Source: Xenopus tropicalis (taxonomy: Eukaryota; Chordata; Amphibia; Anura; Pipidae). Taken from it: a stretch of DNA of 64,000 nucleotides. The position numbers and the translations under genes were made by a program. The stretch's first letter is position 1, and each line of letters opens with the position of its first letter. Shown in pieces: positions 12,174-24,590 of this stretch. The DNA lies in contig NC_030677.2 of NCBI RefSeq assembly GCF_000004195.4, forward strand, positions 45,695,142 through 45,759,141, given 5' to 3'. The notes under the pieces are model-generated. The model ran no database searches. It was not told the DNA's origin and saw only the letters and a list, made by a program, of their open reading frames with translations.

Positions 12174-15100
12174 CTGCAAAAAAAAAAAAACAAAATAAAA
12201 TTAGTTAAGCAGATACATAAAAATATATTGGCTATAATATACTGTGTGGATGTATGTTTCAATATAAAGTTGGTAAGTCTTAAAGTTCTAATGCATGGGA
12301 ATGTGCACCAGATATAATAACCCACATCCACCAACCAGATGATTAGTATAGGATACCTGTTGTTTGTATTATTAGTAATATCCTTCTAATAACATACTTC
12401 TTGAGTTAGAAGCAAGATTGAGATGGAGTTGTAGGGGAGGGGAATAGTCATTACTATAAGTAGGCTCAGTTGAAAGACCTGATTGGAGCAGACCTGCTTG
12501 CAATCGTTTTCCTTCTCTGGCTGGTGTGGAATTACTGTGGAATGGGGACCCAACTTCTCTCCACAGACATCTAGCATGTACACTGATATGCTTTGAGCAG
12601 AATACACAAGTAAGTGTTTCTGGTGATACCAGTACAATTGCCCATTGTGCATACTATTTTTGGACTTTCTTATGGAAATGAAAACATTATAGAGCCCCCT
12701 GGGCCCCAATGCTTAGCCATTCTTGTCTGCATGATTTAAAACTGCTCTTGTGCAACCCAATTTTGATTTGGAAATCTGCACTGATGATTATAACAAATCC
12801 GGCTTATAAATGTGTAAAACATCCCAACCATAGAGATAAAGGGGCAGATTTAGTACTGATTGTTACAATTAAACCTATTACTGCACGGATCCATAATGAA
12901 TCCCTACAATGGGATCCTACATTTCAGACCAGTTGATTTGGTCCCAGGGATCAAATATTTGATCAAGATGAACACCTTTTTCTATTGATAGAATACGTTG
13001 ACCGATTTGTCCTACACAAATCAAACAGCTAAATAACCTGCAAAATTCCCAATTAGCCACTTAATTCCTATGGCAGTAAACTGGTGATTCTAGAGCTAAA
13101 TGTTATACGCCAGCCCAATATTTTACAAATGCAGCAATATGTCCAGTTATGCCCCATTATGTCCAGACCATGTTTAGCTCTGTCCTAGCTAGTATATAAA
13201 TTCTGGGACACAGACTGCATGCTATTTTCCTTATGCCTGATGGATAGCTATGTCTCCCTGCTGGGTTCTGATAGCCTTGAGCTAATGGAAATCTCAACAA
13301 AGAATATACCCAGTTGTAAACAGATAATCCATGTATCTGTTTCCCAATTAGAATGGATGTCATCTAGATTTCTGCAATTAAACATAACATTGATATTCAA
13401 TAAAAAAAATAATTAAAAAGAGTGTGATTTCAACTTCTCCGGGTACTTCTGTTAACCTGTTCTGTCATTTAGTCAATCTAGAGAAACACACATGCCTGTC
13501 TGTAAATATGTTGAATAATTGAGTTAATGTTTCTAAAAACACAATTTTACCAGCACATAATGTATTGCTTTATACACCCCAGAAAAGTGTAATATTTGCA
13601 TAATGTGCCTCTTATAGCCACAAATGTCCCCCTGATTATCATGATACTGCTAACATCTGTAATATGAGCACCATACGCCATGCAAACAATAGATCAAAGT
13701 GGAACTGAAATTACTATCTAATTGCCTGCAGACCTCTTCAGATTTCTCCAGAAGCTTTGATTTTAATAACAGGACCAGCTCTTCAGCATGGGTAAGGCCT
13801 GTGTGCCAAACAGCAAGCAATGTTTAGAGAAGTATGTATTTCTCAGTAGTGTTCAGGGTAATAGATTCCATATGCAGCTTCACAGAAAAATAGAATAAAC
13901 TATAGGAACATGTAAACTAAAATAAAGGTTTAGAACTAGTTATCCTAGGGCCTGTAGTAATATACAGTCATTCTGTGTCTTTTTAAAAGGAAACTAATAT
14001 ACTTTGGTAGTGCCCCAATCTGTATAGGGTAGACTGCCACCCCTGGTAACTTGCGGGCGAGTTTCTCAACTCATCCAGGGCAGCAACACCTCGGTTCAAT
14101 ACATGTTTGTCATCTATTAGTTTGTTTTCTTTTGTGCATAAGAATAAAGTTTCTGACTGAATCTGCAAATAACACTTTTTTTTCCTTTTTGGTGCTTTGA
14201 CTCATTTGGCTGCAGTAAAGGCCCAATGCATTTGGGAAAAGCATCCATTCTTCTATAACTGGTAAAGCACCGAGCCGTAGAGAAGGAATAAACCGGTGAA
14301 TGTAACTGTCTCTGATCGTCCCTCCCACCATAGGCATTTTTCCTTTATATATTTTTTTTGTTTTTTGTTTAAATGAGTGATCAGAGAAAAATAAATCCTT
14401 TTAATAGGCACTCTGAGCGCTTATTGGTAGGCTTGACTGGCTTTCAATTACACACTGGACGCTTGCCACTATTTTCAACATCCAAAACAAAAGGAAACAA
14501 TTGCAGTTTTACAGATGCAGAATGCAATTTCATGTCATATCTTCTGGTATTTGGGGATGATTTTCATGCTGAATCTACATCCAGTTTAGCCTTGTGAGAA
14601 ATGATGTAAAATGAACATATGGATTCTTCTCAATCAGTGCAGTAAAACTACCTCTTCTGGAAAACAATACCTTCCTATATTTTTTATCTTTTTTCCCTAT
14701 TAATAACATTGGCATCAAGAAGAATTTTTACTGGCTGGGTGGAATACAGAATTATTCAAACACTAGCCACATGGAAGCTCTAGGGATGATGCTTTAAGAG
14801 AAGATTCACACTACTTATAAACAGGAGCCATTTTCTGTATAACACAATGTGCTAAATTTGATTATGTACGAAGAGAAGGCAATTTCCGGTGTATTACAAA
14901 TGTACAAACTGCCTTTATTAGTAAATTAAATATTTCTGAAAGAACAGGGTTGTGCTAAACTCAATTAACTAGATGCCTAAGGGGACACTATCTCCCCTAC
15001 AAAGAACACAAAAAAACGACCACCATGTAGTACATATTGTGGGCGGCCTTTCTGCCAAACCACAATGCTGTAAATGCTAGTGTTTTTTCCAGTGTAAAGT

Positions 15101-15325
15101 AAATGCATTGTTTCTGGCTAGCGTGCTGGCTTTCCTTCCACTGTTTGATCCTTATGCTGCTTCCCCAGAAGGCTAGGATTTTGCTAAAAATCTATAGCAT
15201 TTACAGTCATGTGGCATGTTGCAAGTGGACTTTTATTAAAATATCCATTGACACTTAAAGATATGTTTTAAAAAACAAGGAGACACACACGAGGGGGGAA
15301 GAAAAAATCAGATAGCTCAACATAC
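12174..15325 (-). other. tenm3: tenm3 intron, last
   Basis: A 3.15-kb intron from donor GTATGT to acceptor TTTTGCAG, phase 0. It is AT-rich with no recognisable exon or complete transposon. The acceptor tract is a run of twelve A on the plus strand (T on the coding strand). Confidence 0.9.
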
Positions 15326-15456
15326 CGGCACATCATCCCACTGCTGGCTCTTAAGAAGTTCATAAGATGGCTCTGTTAAATCAAATTTGGGGACACGGTA
15401 ACCAGGAATGGCATTGTGCAGATGAAAACCAAATGTAACCAACCAGCTGTTGACAT
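15326..15456 (-). CDS. tenm3: tenm3 exon, linker after the RHS core
   Basis: After TTTAATGTAG the exon gives AT of a split Asp codon (joining G from the large exon) and 43 codons, ending in phase 0 before the donor GTATGT. It encodes [20 protein letters not shown] then [20 protein letters not shown] and DDVP. This stretch follows the YIT end of the RHS core and leads into the antibiotic-binding-domain-like part of the teneurin C-terminus. It was too short to stand out as an open frame and was placed from its protein match and splice phases, which agree on both sides. Confidence 0.95.
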
Positions 15457-15802
15457 CTACATTAAAAAAAAACAAACAAAATACAATTTATATAGACATA
15501 TGCATAGAATATTATATACTGTACACACATACATAGTAGAGCAGCCCTGTGCAGTTTCCTTCTAGCACATCAGCAACTCTAACAATATTCCTGCTTGGCC
15601 ATTTTCTTAAATTCCTCACCAAATGGGTTTCTTTTTATTAATCTTAATGTATTAGCCAATATTTTTCCTCCATGCTTACAAACAACACTTTCAAATTGTT
15701 AACTGCCTTACCACAAATATTATGCCACACGTTGTAAAACATAGTTGTGCCTGTTATCTAATACAGCATGTACAGCATGTACATTTACTTTTACTTTGAG
15801 TG

Positions 15803-16112
15803 TTAAGCCAGCCATACACACACCGATATTATCATACGAAACCTCGAAGAGGCGACCGATATCGCAGAAGGCTGCGGATATCGGTCGACTTGTCGATCAG
15901 CCAGGTTAAAAGATTTTGATCAAGGACCATTGAAGGCGTCAAAGCAAAATCTACATTCAGGGCTGAATCGGCAGAAGGAGGTAGAATTTCTATTGTTTCT
16001 ACCTCCATATCGGACGTTTGAGCCCTGAACGTCAGTGGAGGGTGAGAACGATCTTTCGTGCGACAAATGGTCACATGAAAGATCAGAATTGCTACGTGTA
16101 TTGCCACTTTAA
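15803..16112. mobile_element. TTAA-type MITE with GCCATACAC ends
   Basis: TTAAGCCAGCCATACACACA on the left and ATTGCCACTTTAA on the right (reverse complement TTAAAGTGGCAATACACG) are inverted ends inside TTAA duplications. The single end at about 56905 reads TTAAAGTGGCCATACACA. The GC-rich interior contains a palindrome, GACCGATATCGC...GCGGATATCGGTC. Confidence 0.8.
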
Positions 16113-17094
16113 GTTAATGTTTATCTCCAGATCAAGATATTCAAGCAGCAGGTTGAGCTAAAACCCCTTCCATTGGGGAAATAAGAGTAAAAGTCAACAT
16201 TCATAAACATAATTGGAAGTACTTTACATGAATTATTTTGCATTATTTCTATACACCTATGTCTATATATTTATATATCTGCATCTACATGTATCTATCT
16301 ATCTATCATCTGTTTATATTATGCATAAATACATGCAATTACATATAATGTTTTAATTAAATCATAAATCAAAAACCCAGTCTGGTAAATAAAAAGCCAC
16401 ATTTAGATATTCAGCACAGAGTCTATAAAGCTGTCATCGGCTGTCACTCTGAACAAGCACAAAAGGTTTGTTTTTCAGCGTTATGGAAAAAAACAAAAGT
16501 ATTCTGGACTTGCTAATTAGCTATTGTCTGTGATAGCACACATGTCACATTATATGTAGGCTGCATTAGAATAACACATAACCTCATCTTATTTCTATGA
16601 CAACACAATCTACTTTTGGACTTGTCAAAGGAGAGAATAAATTGACATTTCTTTCAGCAAAGGGGACATACACGGGCTCAGGTGGTTTCAGGAGCATCAC
16701 TGGCTTTCCCATCCTCAGTGGTTAAATAATCTGTGATGAATTGCTTGTCAAAATAATGTGAGACTTCTAGTTTTCCCTTCACTTTTGTCAAGAGCAGCGC
16801 ATCTCATTTCAGCGGTTATTAGACAGCGTCCTTAGCTCTGTGAGTGCAGGAACTTCTAAAGTACATATTTATATACCTTTATAATTTAATTATTTTCCTT
16901 GGTGCCTACAAATCAATTTAAGTCTAGTGAAAAGTGTATTTCATTTCTTTCTTAGCAAACTACGTTTGAGTGCCAAAGTTCTCTTAAATCCTAAAAAGAG
17001 GTATATTAGAGACCTATATTCAACCCTAACCCAGTAATAGGGCTACATGTCAATTGTTTTGATTAAAAAAATACATTCTTGCTATGTTTTATTA

Positions 17095-17660
17095 AAGAAT
17101 AACTATACATACTCCCAGAATGAATACCTAACCAACAGATAGTTGATATCATATTAATTGGCCTATTATAGAATCTTACCAAACTGGAATGTATATCAGT
17201 ATATATATGTGATGGGCTGTGTGCTCCCATAGAGATCACCTGACTGGAGGTAATGAAGCTCTGACTGTAACAGGAAGAAGTGTGGGAGTAAATGATAGAA
17301 CTTTGTCCATTAATTGGCTCATATGATCTAACCTGTATGCAGTGTCGGACTGGGGTGCCAGGGGCCCACCAGAAATCCTCAGACCGTAGGCCCAGTCTCA
17401 AAACTTCCGTCTCTCTTCACTCACATTATTTATTCTCTTAATCACTTCCACATACAGATTATTATTTATTCTTCCGTCTATTTATTTTCTTTGTTCTCAT
17501 ATAGAAATGAGGAATGACCATGGTAAAGGCATACAAGCAATATGGCTGGATGAGCAGAAGGGCCTACTGACACCTCAGCCCACTGGGAGTTTTCCTGGTA
17601 TCCTGGTGGGCCTGTCCGACACTGCCTGTATGTGTGCCCTTGTTTGTGTGTACCGTGCAT
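17095..17660 (-). repeat. Interspersed repeat, copy 3, broken by a hAT element
   Basis: Reverse complement of copies 1 and 2: GACAAAGTTCTATCATTTAC, CACTTCTTCCTGTTACAGTC and GGGAGCACACAGCCCATCAC all match. The alignment breaks at 17340-17624, where a hAT-type element with an 8-bp target duplication sits. Confidence 0.85.
17340..17624. mobile_element. Non-autonomous hAT element with perfect 8-bp target duplication
   Basis: Terminal inverted repeats CAGTGTCGGACTGG and CCTGTCCGACACTG enclose 285 bp without coding capacity, flanked on both sides by CCTGTATG (17332-17339 and 17625-17632). Eight-base duplications and CAG-starting ends are hallmarks of hAT transposons. Confidence 0.92.
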
Positions 17661-17764
17661 TATGATTACATGGCCATTAGTACTTAAAAAGGCAATTTTC
17701 TATTTAGGATTACCCAATGGCATATACTAATAAAAAAGTATATTTTTATTAAAATGTTTTCTTT

Positions 17765-17853
17765 AGATGAAGCAGGGTTTTACATATGAGCTGCTTTATG
17801 CTATATTTTTATAGAGACCTTCATTATTCTGGGGGAATAGTTTACCTTTAAAC
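17765..17853. repeat. Shared interspersed repeat fragment
   Basis: ATGAAGCAGGGTTTTACATA then GCTGCTTTATGCTATATTTT and GGGGGAATAGTTTACCTTTA match 890-985. Confidence 0.55.
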
Positions 17854-18581
17854 AGCATCAGTACCTTTTTTCTCTGTGCATACTGAGCTCAAACTAACTC
17901 ATAGACAGAAAACATTTCCAGCATAAGTTCCATTTATAAGGCTAAAGTTGGATATAACTTTATATGGTCCCTTTAATTGCCAAATAACAGATACAGATAT
18001 ATTAGTCAGCAGTCTTTATAAAACTGTTCAGCCATTAAGTCATTTTTCTAAATTGGACTACAAATTTACTTCACAAAAATGTGCAAATCAACTACAAAAG
18101 AAAGAGCCCAAATAAAACTGCTGGTGCCTAATTCAGCATTATAAATTGGCTTTTCGTTGCCATGATTAGCACCCAACAGGAGTTGTTTTATTATCAAATC
18201 GTTACTGCATTTCTAACAAATTAAAGCTTTAGTTGCAAATGTAATAACTTCACAACAAACCTAATCCAGCCTTCCAAGGAAGCTAAAAATGTGATAAAAA
18301 GAGGGCAAAAATCATTAGTCAGATTTGGAAGCAGGCAAGAATGCTTATTTATGTATGCCTGCAAGGGTATGGCACTATCACTTTCAGCACTCTTCTGTGA
18401 AAGCCCTTGGCTGAGTCTTCAAGGTAATGCTACTAATTCCAGAGGCTTGTTCCGCTGACCTACCCCCTACCTGTCTCAAATTATGCAGTCCCACAGAGCA
18501 AACTGATGCTTTTACATGATTTTTCTCACTTCAGCCCTTGTGTAAATGTGTTACTAAGGAGAACAATAGTGTATGTGTTAC

Positions 18582-20193
18582 CTGTGATGTAATCCTTTAC
18601 ATCATGAATTTTGCTGACCGGGTTGTTGTTCTTGAACATGTACAGATTGAAAGGAGCTGGGTCCTTGCCAATATTTTTCCAAATTTCAATATCAGGAGTA
18701 GTCCAGCGCCCAGCTAATATGTCATAGTCTCTTTGTCCAAAGTGAATTAGCTTGGTGAGTGGATCATAGAGACCACCATGGAATCCGATCACCAGCTGGA
18801 AATCAGGGTTTGAGTCAAAATAAATCTCTCCGTATGCAGTGTACTGGATTTGCTTGAGCATGAGGCCGTTGCTACTGAAAACAGCAAGAGGTGTACCGGT
18901 GTTGTCAGATGCAATGTAGAATTCTTCTCCGCTGCTTACCTCCATGGCAAAGAGGTGTCCTTGAAGGTCATAATACAAACAAGTAATTTCAGAGCTGGAA
19001 TGGTTATAGACATGAGTTATTCTTGAGGGATAGTTAAGATCGGCATAGAAGAACTGCAGATGCTTGCCAAGGCTAGTTTTGCTAGATATTCGCCGACCAA
19101 GACCATCATAACGGTATATTACAGTCCATCCACCAGCTTTACTATAAACCCTGGTGAGAAGGCCTTTGGAGCTGTATTCAAAAATCTCTGTGCCTCTCTG
19201 ACGAAGGAATCCATCTTCATCTAGCCGATACTGTACATCGCCTAGCCTTGTTATTCGGTCTCTCAAGTCATAGCGTAATGGTATTAACCTTGCACTGTTG
19301 CTGGGGTTCAACAAATGGAGGTTTCCATTCAAATCATAATTATATCTCCACATAATCTTCTCATTTAAATACACAGTTTGGAGTTGACCATCTACATCAT
19401 ATTCATAAGCATATTTAGTAGTATTGGCAAAAGGCCCAATTTTTATTTCCCTTTTTGTCACTCTTCCCATACTGTCATATTGCACAGTAATCCAATACAT
19501 TAGTGACCTCAGTATTTCATACTGAATTTCCTTGATTCTGCCATGGGGATCAAAGTGTTTTGTATAGGTCATGACAGCTGTAGAAATGATCTGGTTAATA
19601 TCATAATAAATGACCCCAAATTTGCCAAACTGGTCAACTTTTCCAGAAATATCATCAAATTGATACAATTCAATAGGTAAAGGAGTTTCATTGATTACAC
19701 CCTGCATGCTGGTAACTCGGAAGCTGTTGTCATAGCTGTAGTCAAATCTGGCATTCACCATGCCATCTTCACTGAAACGGAATATCTGCCGATCGATCAG
19801 TGGCCCAATTTGACGATATCTTATAGTGCAAATAAAACCATCGCTTTGAAGGTTCACTGTTTTTAGAACTCCTGCAGTCTCATCATATGTAAAACTGACC
19901 CTTGTGCTATCGTACAGTATTTCAGAGACCTTCGTTTGCCTCCTGTATTTAAACAGGACTCTTCGGCCCGTGCCCAAATAAGCGGTCTGCAAGAGTTGTC
20001 CTTCTTCATTGTAATCCATTATGACCGAGGCATTGCCTTCTGGAGGATTGTATATGTTTCGGTAATAGCCTATGGAACGTATAGTTTGCATGGTATGCCT
20101 AGCTACACTTGGCATAGTTATGGCACTAAGACGGTCGAGTAGATCATATTCAAAGATGTACTGCCGTTGACTGTGAAGCAGAAGGACCATTGT
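18582..20193 (-). CDS. tenm3: tenm3 large exon, YD-repeat barrel and RHS core
   Basis: This 1612-base exon opens in phase 0 after CTTTTCCAG with [20 protein letters not shown], runs 537 codons and ends with one base before the donor GTAACA. It carries the bulk of the YD repeats that wrap into the barrel: [66 protein letters not shown] and YRYDGLGRR. Near its 3' end is the RHS-associated core plug, [20 protein letters not shown] then [10 protein letters not shown], the signature shared with bacterial RHS and Tc toxin shells. Sequons include NAS, NET, NTT and NHS. One residue differs from the mammalian form I remember: EITCLYYDL has Cys where I expect Ser. No break is present. Confidence 0.97.
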
Positions 20194-21884
20194 CTGGAAA
20201 AGAAATAATAATCTTTATGATGAATTGGATAACCATACAGAAAACATAGCAAGTTTTGTGCAAAATATCATTATCCTTTTCATTCGAGAATATAACTCTT
20301 TTTTTTTTAATTGAATCATCACTGAACTTATATGTTTAGAGTTCTCTGCTTAATTTAGTAGATGCTTTATTGGTCAATTAGAAGCAAGAGATTTATAATG
20401 TGCTGGGCTGTCACATTATTTTGGCAGGCACAAACAGCCAAGAAGCAGATTGTCAATGGTTATGGGTGAGACATATGTAATATCTGAGGCAGAAGTGATG
20501 TGGTTTAGGATGGCAATATTTCAAGGGAATATAGGAAACACAACAGCTACTTAATTAGAAACTAACTAGCATATATTTTGATAATGGTTATTAGGAGCAC
20601 CGAAGTTACCTGCAATTAGTCTTCTTCGTGTGATTGTATTAGGGGATATGAAGATCTCAGACTGAGACAGCACCATTATTTTCTAGCAGAGTAGTTTTTT
20701 GGGCAATTATAATGAGTAACATTCAAACACATTCATTTTGTTTATTCTCTCCCAACAGAAACAGGCCCAGAGCCATGAGTTGGGAACAGAGTATTATGAC
20801 TTTCATTGACCAAACGCAGGGTTGCAGCTGCTCTTTTTAAGTACAAAACGCTTTGGACTCAGATGGAAGACAGCGCCATAACTATTTCCCCTCTGCTCAT
20901 ACAGCCACTGAGCATATATGTTAAAGGATTCTTTGTTGCTGTTGTTAAACCTTTATCATCACAGAGGTACAAACTGACTTGGTATGACTGCATTAAAATT
21001 CCATTTGGACTTGACAAGTATGTTGCCTTGTACAAGAGTACTTTATGTAGTGATGCTTGGCATCGTTTGTGCTTTTAATCATGTTCCATTGCTCAGCATG
21101 TAGAATTATGTTAAATTGTGACAGATTGCAAGTTTTGAACTCACAAAGACATAAAATCTGTATGTTAATGTTTGTATAGTGAATGAATAAGCTGGCTACC
21201 CAAGCAAGGCAGTAGCACAGAAGCAATCCTTTATATTGCTGTCTGAGTGGAAAAATTGGCTTCCTGTTTATTTTGTTGTCACTTCAATAGTAGTATTCCC
21301 TAAATGGCTTAGCAAAAGTCTACTTAAAGTCAAACACTATTAGGATGGCAAAGGGGGATACTTTAATTTCATATTTTTCACTTAGCCAGGCATTTTTGCT
21401 GCTGTGCAAAACAAAAACACCCCTTCAAGCAGAAGCCTAGATCATTCTAATATATGAAAGCACAATAATGAGGAAGAATACACAGTGCTACAATACTTTA
21501 GTCCCACATGTACTGTGTGAAATAAAAGTGTCACATGCATTTACCTACCTACAGAGAAGACAAATCAATCTTTTACACTAACACATATATATAATATTGA
21601 AATGGAATTATTATATAGAACCTTGTAGATTATATTAAGAGTTCTAGTCAAGGAAAAAGTTATTAGCACACATGCTGATTTGTGGTTACATATTAACCAA
21701 TCCGATTGTTTTTTTCAATCTCTAGTTACAGTTAGCCTGATCAAATCTAATTGCTGATTGGTATATGTGTGTATAATTAAATGAGCTCTAATTAGATAAA
21801 TATTCGATGGAAAACTGTAAATGAATGTTGTCCGCCGGATATTCTCCACTTTTTAGACACATTTTAGAGGTGGATGGAACTTAC
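20194..21884 (-). other. tenm3: tenm3 intron
   Basis: A 1.7-kb phase 0 intron between donor GTAAGT and acceptor TTTTCCAG. AT-rich. No transposon, tandem array or exon-like frame recognised. Confidence 0.9.
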
Positions 21885-22181
21885 CTTCTCTAGGTAGGTA
21901 TAGCTCCACGTTTTACCATCAGCAAACAACCGTGACACGATTCTTCCCTGCGCATCATACTCTACTTTTTCACTGGTGGTTCCCCGTTGGATGCTGCCAA
22001 TCTGACCAGTGGACGAATAAGTCACATTGACCGCCATGAGTTTGCTGCTTGGAAGCCACAGTGTTGGATGACCAGAACTATCATAAGCAATCCTCAGCAG
22101 GAACTTTCTGTGATCATCATAGATTTTTTCTGTTCTCGTGGTTCGATCATAGTCAACCGAGAGGAGGTTTCTGCCATTTAC
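21885..22181 (-). CDS. tenm3: tenm3 exon, YD shell
   Basis: A symmetric phase 0 exon of 99 codons. After TTATAAAAG it starts [20 protein letters not shown], continues [20 protein letters not shown] and [20 protein letters not shown], and ends [16 protein letters not shown] before the donor GTAAGT. It contains several YD-type repeats ([20 protein letters not shown]). The acceptor is weak: the pyrimidine tract is interrupted by purines and the exon itself begins GTAAAT, which looks like a donor. The reading frame and close match to teneurin-3 fix this boundary all the same. NVT is a sequon. Confidence 0.95.
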
Positions 22182-23850
22182 CTTTTATAAAGCAAACGAG
22201 ATGGTTCGATAAATCAAAGAGCCCAAGAACTAAGCAGTTATTACTTCTCAAACTAGCAGCTTTTTTGTATAGACACCATTTAGAATGATTGATTGCCTCT
22301 GCTAGTAAATTAATTTAGCAACTACCTGGTATAAGTGTAAGGCATTAGACTAACTGCTGTTTTAAAAGGTTTCATTAAGCACAGAGTCAGTCTGGCATTT
22401 GCACAACCTCTTTTAAATTGAGGTCTTTTGAATGTAGTCATCTGTTCAAAAAAAGACTAATGAGCATTAACAGAAAAGTTTCACGGTCACAGGTCTTTTG
22501 TGTATAGGTATTTGTAGGAAGGCGGTCGCCACCCACGAAGTCTTGCAACACGAGTGCTTCCATATACTAAAACTGTTATGCGCATTTAACTTTATCATCA
22601 ACAATGACAGATGACAGAGATAAACCATCGTATGAGCTACAATGCTGCCGAATGAAAAATACCTCTGTCACTGATTATTGATGCAGCCGTATTACTTAAA
22701 TGTTTCTGGATTAGAATTAGATACATAGGCAATTTATTTTTTTTGGAAATCACAACACAAATAATGGCTACTGTTTGTTGTGCAAAGTTCCCAAGGTCAG
22801 TGGAATTTTTAACTCATTCCAGTAATCTATGTAATGAATTACAAATATATTTGTACCTTAAATGCATAAAAATAACAGTATTACACAATTAATGTCCTTT
22901 TCTACAAGGAATAATCTTGGGATTTGCAGCAAGATGATTGGTCTTTGCAAGGATACCAATAACTCACACCCTAAGGGGAAACATTAAGGCTCTGCAGTAG
23001 CCACAATTAATAGTTTAGTTGCAATGGGATATACTGTAGCATAATGAGCTTTTTATTGTCTGAAAGGTTTGTTATATTTTCTTTACATGGACTTCTATGT
23101 CTCATTGTTTGAAACACTAAGGGGCAGATTTATCAAAATGTGAGTTTAGAGCTTAATAGATAAAAACTCACTCACATTCTATTCATTCCTATGGGATTTT
23201 AAGAAGCGTATTTAACAATTGGTGAATTTTACATTTGGGTGAGTATTAATGTATTAAGCTCTAAGCTCACATTTTGATATATCTGCTCATAAGAGTAATT
23301 TTTTGTGAATATGTAAAATGCTTTACACAGAGCAGCTGTATATATATATATATACTATGCAAAAAAGGTACTCTAATATTTCACATCTCTTAATGCCACC
23401 TCTGCCCCCATTTCTCTCGTGCCAGGATACAAAGAGCAATGCAGGAGAACATGGTGTCACCAGAGAATAATGAAAGACGACAGGGCAAACAGCAGAGACA
23501 GAGAGCACATGATTTACTACCTAGGGCTGTTAAACACATAAGAAGTTGAAGAGCAGCTCAATGCAACATAATACATGCAAACTAAAATCTTACTGACTTC
23601 TGGTTATTATTATGTAAAAATCTTTTCTATAGTGAATTATTAATTTTAGAGTTTGCATGTAATTAATTATGCCGAAGTGGTATTCTAATTCCGTGCTAAG
23701 TACCTCACAGTTGCACTTATTAATATACATGAATGAAACTGGTTGTCCATTAAGTACTGGTAATTGGTTTATTCAGATGTACCATATACTGTAATATAGT
23801 AAATCAGAGATATTGTCCTGTATTAATATGTAATAATTATATGTGCTTAC
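22182..23850 (-). other. tenm3: tenm3 intron
   Basis: A 1.7-kb phase 0 intron, donor GTAAGC and acceptor ATAAAAG. It contains a palindromic MITE at 23121-23289 and a short TA repeat at 23338-23355. Nothing else was recognised. Confidence 0.9.
23121..23289. mobile_element. Palindromic MITE
   Basis: GGGGCAGATTTATCAAAATG then TGAG on the left mirrors CTCACATTTTGATATATCTG on the right, and inner arms GAGCTTAATA / TATTAAGCTC-like also pair. TAA flanks both ends (23118-23120, 23290-23292), a possible 3-base target duplication. Confidence 0.75.
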
Positions 23851-24086
23851 TCTGAGCTTCCGACCAAACACATTGACCTTTCCTTGAGCCTGCTCTTTTC
23901 GGAATCTCCATTCGACCAGGTTATGCCCATTGTCTCCTGGAAGGGTCATATTTCTTTTTGCCACTGTTGGGTTGGCTGGACCTGCTAAAATGTGAGGCTC
24001 TGTTTGGAAGTGAGAGTCCATTCCATTACCATATATAATTCTTACAGACCCATCATACCCAACTTGGTAGCTGTTCTTCAGTTGGT
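23851..24086 (-). CDS. tenm3: tenm3 exon, YD shell
   Basis: Acceptor TTTTTTAG precedes AC of a split Asp codon, then 78 codons ending KLR with donor GTAAGC (236 bases). It encodes [20 protein letters not shown], then [34 protein letters not shown] and [18 protein letters not shown]. This is the teneurin YD-shell segment just before the VNGRNLL motif. NMT is a sequon. The acceptor has an excellent pyrimidine tract of eight T. It joins exactly in phase with both neighbours. Confidence 0.96.
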
Positions 24087-24459
24087 CTAAAAAAAAGACA
24101 AAAACAAAACAATTATTAGACATAACACAACAATTCCAGAGAAGGCTTTTACTAAAAACCTACAGGCACCCCCTAAAGAGAAACAGGGGAGACACAGCTG
24201 GGTGGCATCAAGTGATACAGCGTTATCTGGAAGAGGGCTGTGTAACCATTAGTGCAAGGGGCCCCTTTATTTACAGGTTAATGAGAGCACACTACATTGA
24301 ATCTGTACAGACTTTGCACCTTCATAGGGCAAGGCTAGAGAAGAATGATCTACACCCATTGCATCCCTGTGTGTTAACCATGCAACCTGACGCTAGCATT
24401 CAAAACAGTTCATCATTTCCTTCTGGGTCTGTTTGGTAATGAGAAGGCCATTTATAATC

Positions 24460-24590
24460 ATTGGGCAGTAACCCAGAGCAACGAATCTGTGATTAGATTT
24501 TTAGGCAGCTGCAGGTAGAACAATGAAAGCAAACTTCTGATAGGTTGCCATGGGTTACTGCTCAGGTGCAAATGTGCCCAAAGTTTATAA
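24460..24590. repeat. Interspersed repeat (GGTTACTGC family)
   Basis: Inverted half-elements GGGCAGTAACCCAGAGCAAC and GGTTGCCATGGGTTACTGCT around AGCTGCAGGTAGAACAATGA. I recognise this as a frequent frog repeat. A relative lies at 33140-33245 and an end at about 46668. Confidence 0.6.

Larger units (their letters stand above)
15457..18581 (-). other. tenm3: tenm3 intron
   Basis: A 3.1-kb phase 1 intron, donor GTAACA and acceptor AATGTAG. It holds a TTAA-type MITE (15803-16112), an old repeat broken by a hAT element (17095-17660) and a shared repeat fragment (17765-17853). The stretch 16115-17090 has a short TATC/TATA-rich run near 16265-16320 and otherwise nothing I recognise. Confidence 0.9.

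Noticed and set aside
15832..16107. A 91-codon open frame with GC content above its surroundings
   Set aside because: Lies wholly within a TTAA-bounded MITE. The base composition is that of the element.
11418..20193. Assignment to teneurin-1, -2 or -4
   Set aside because: The C-terminal peptide ([22 protein letters not shown]), the KNDANCDC cluster and the RNKDFRH insert fit teneurin-3 better than the versions I recall for the other paralogues.
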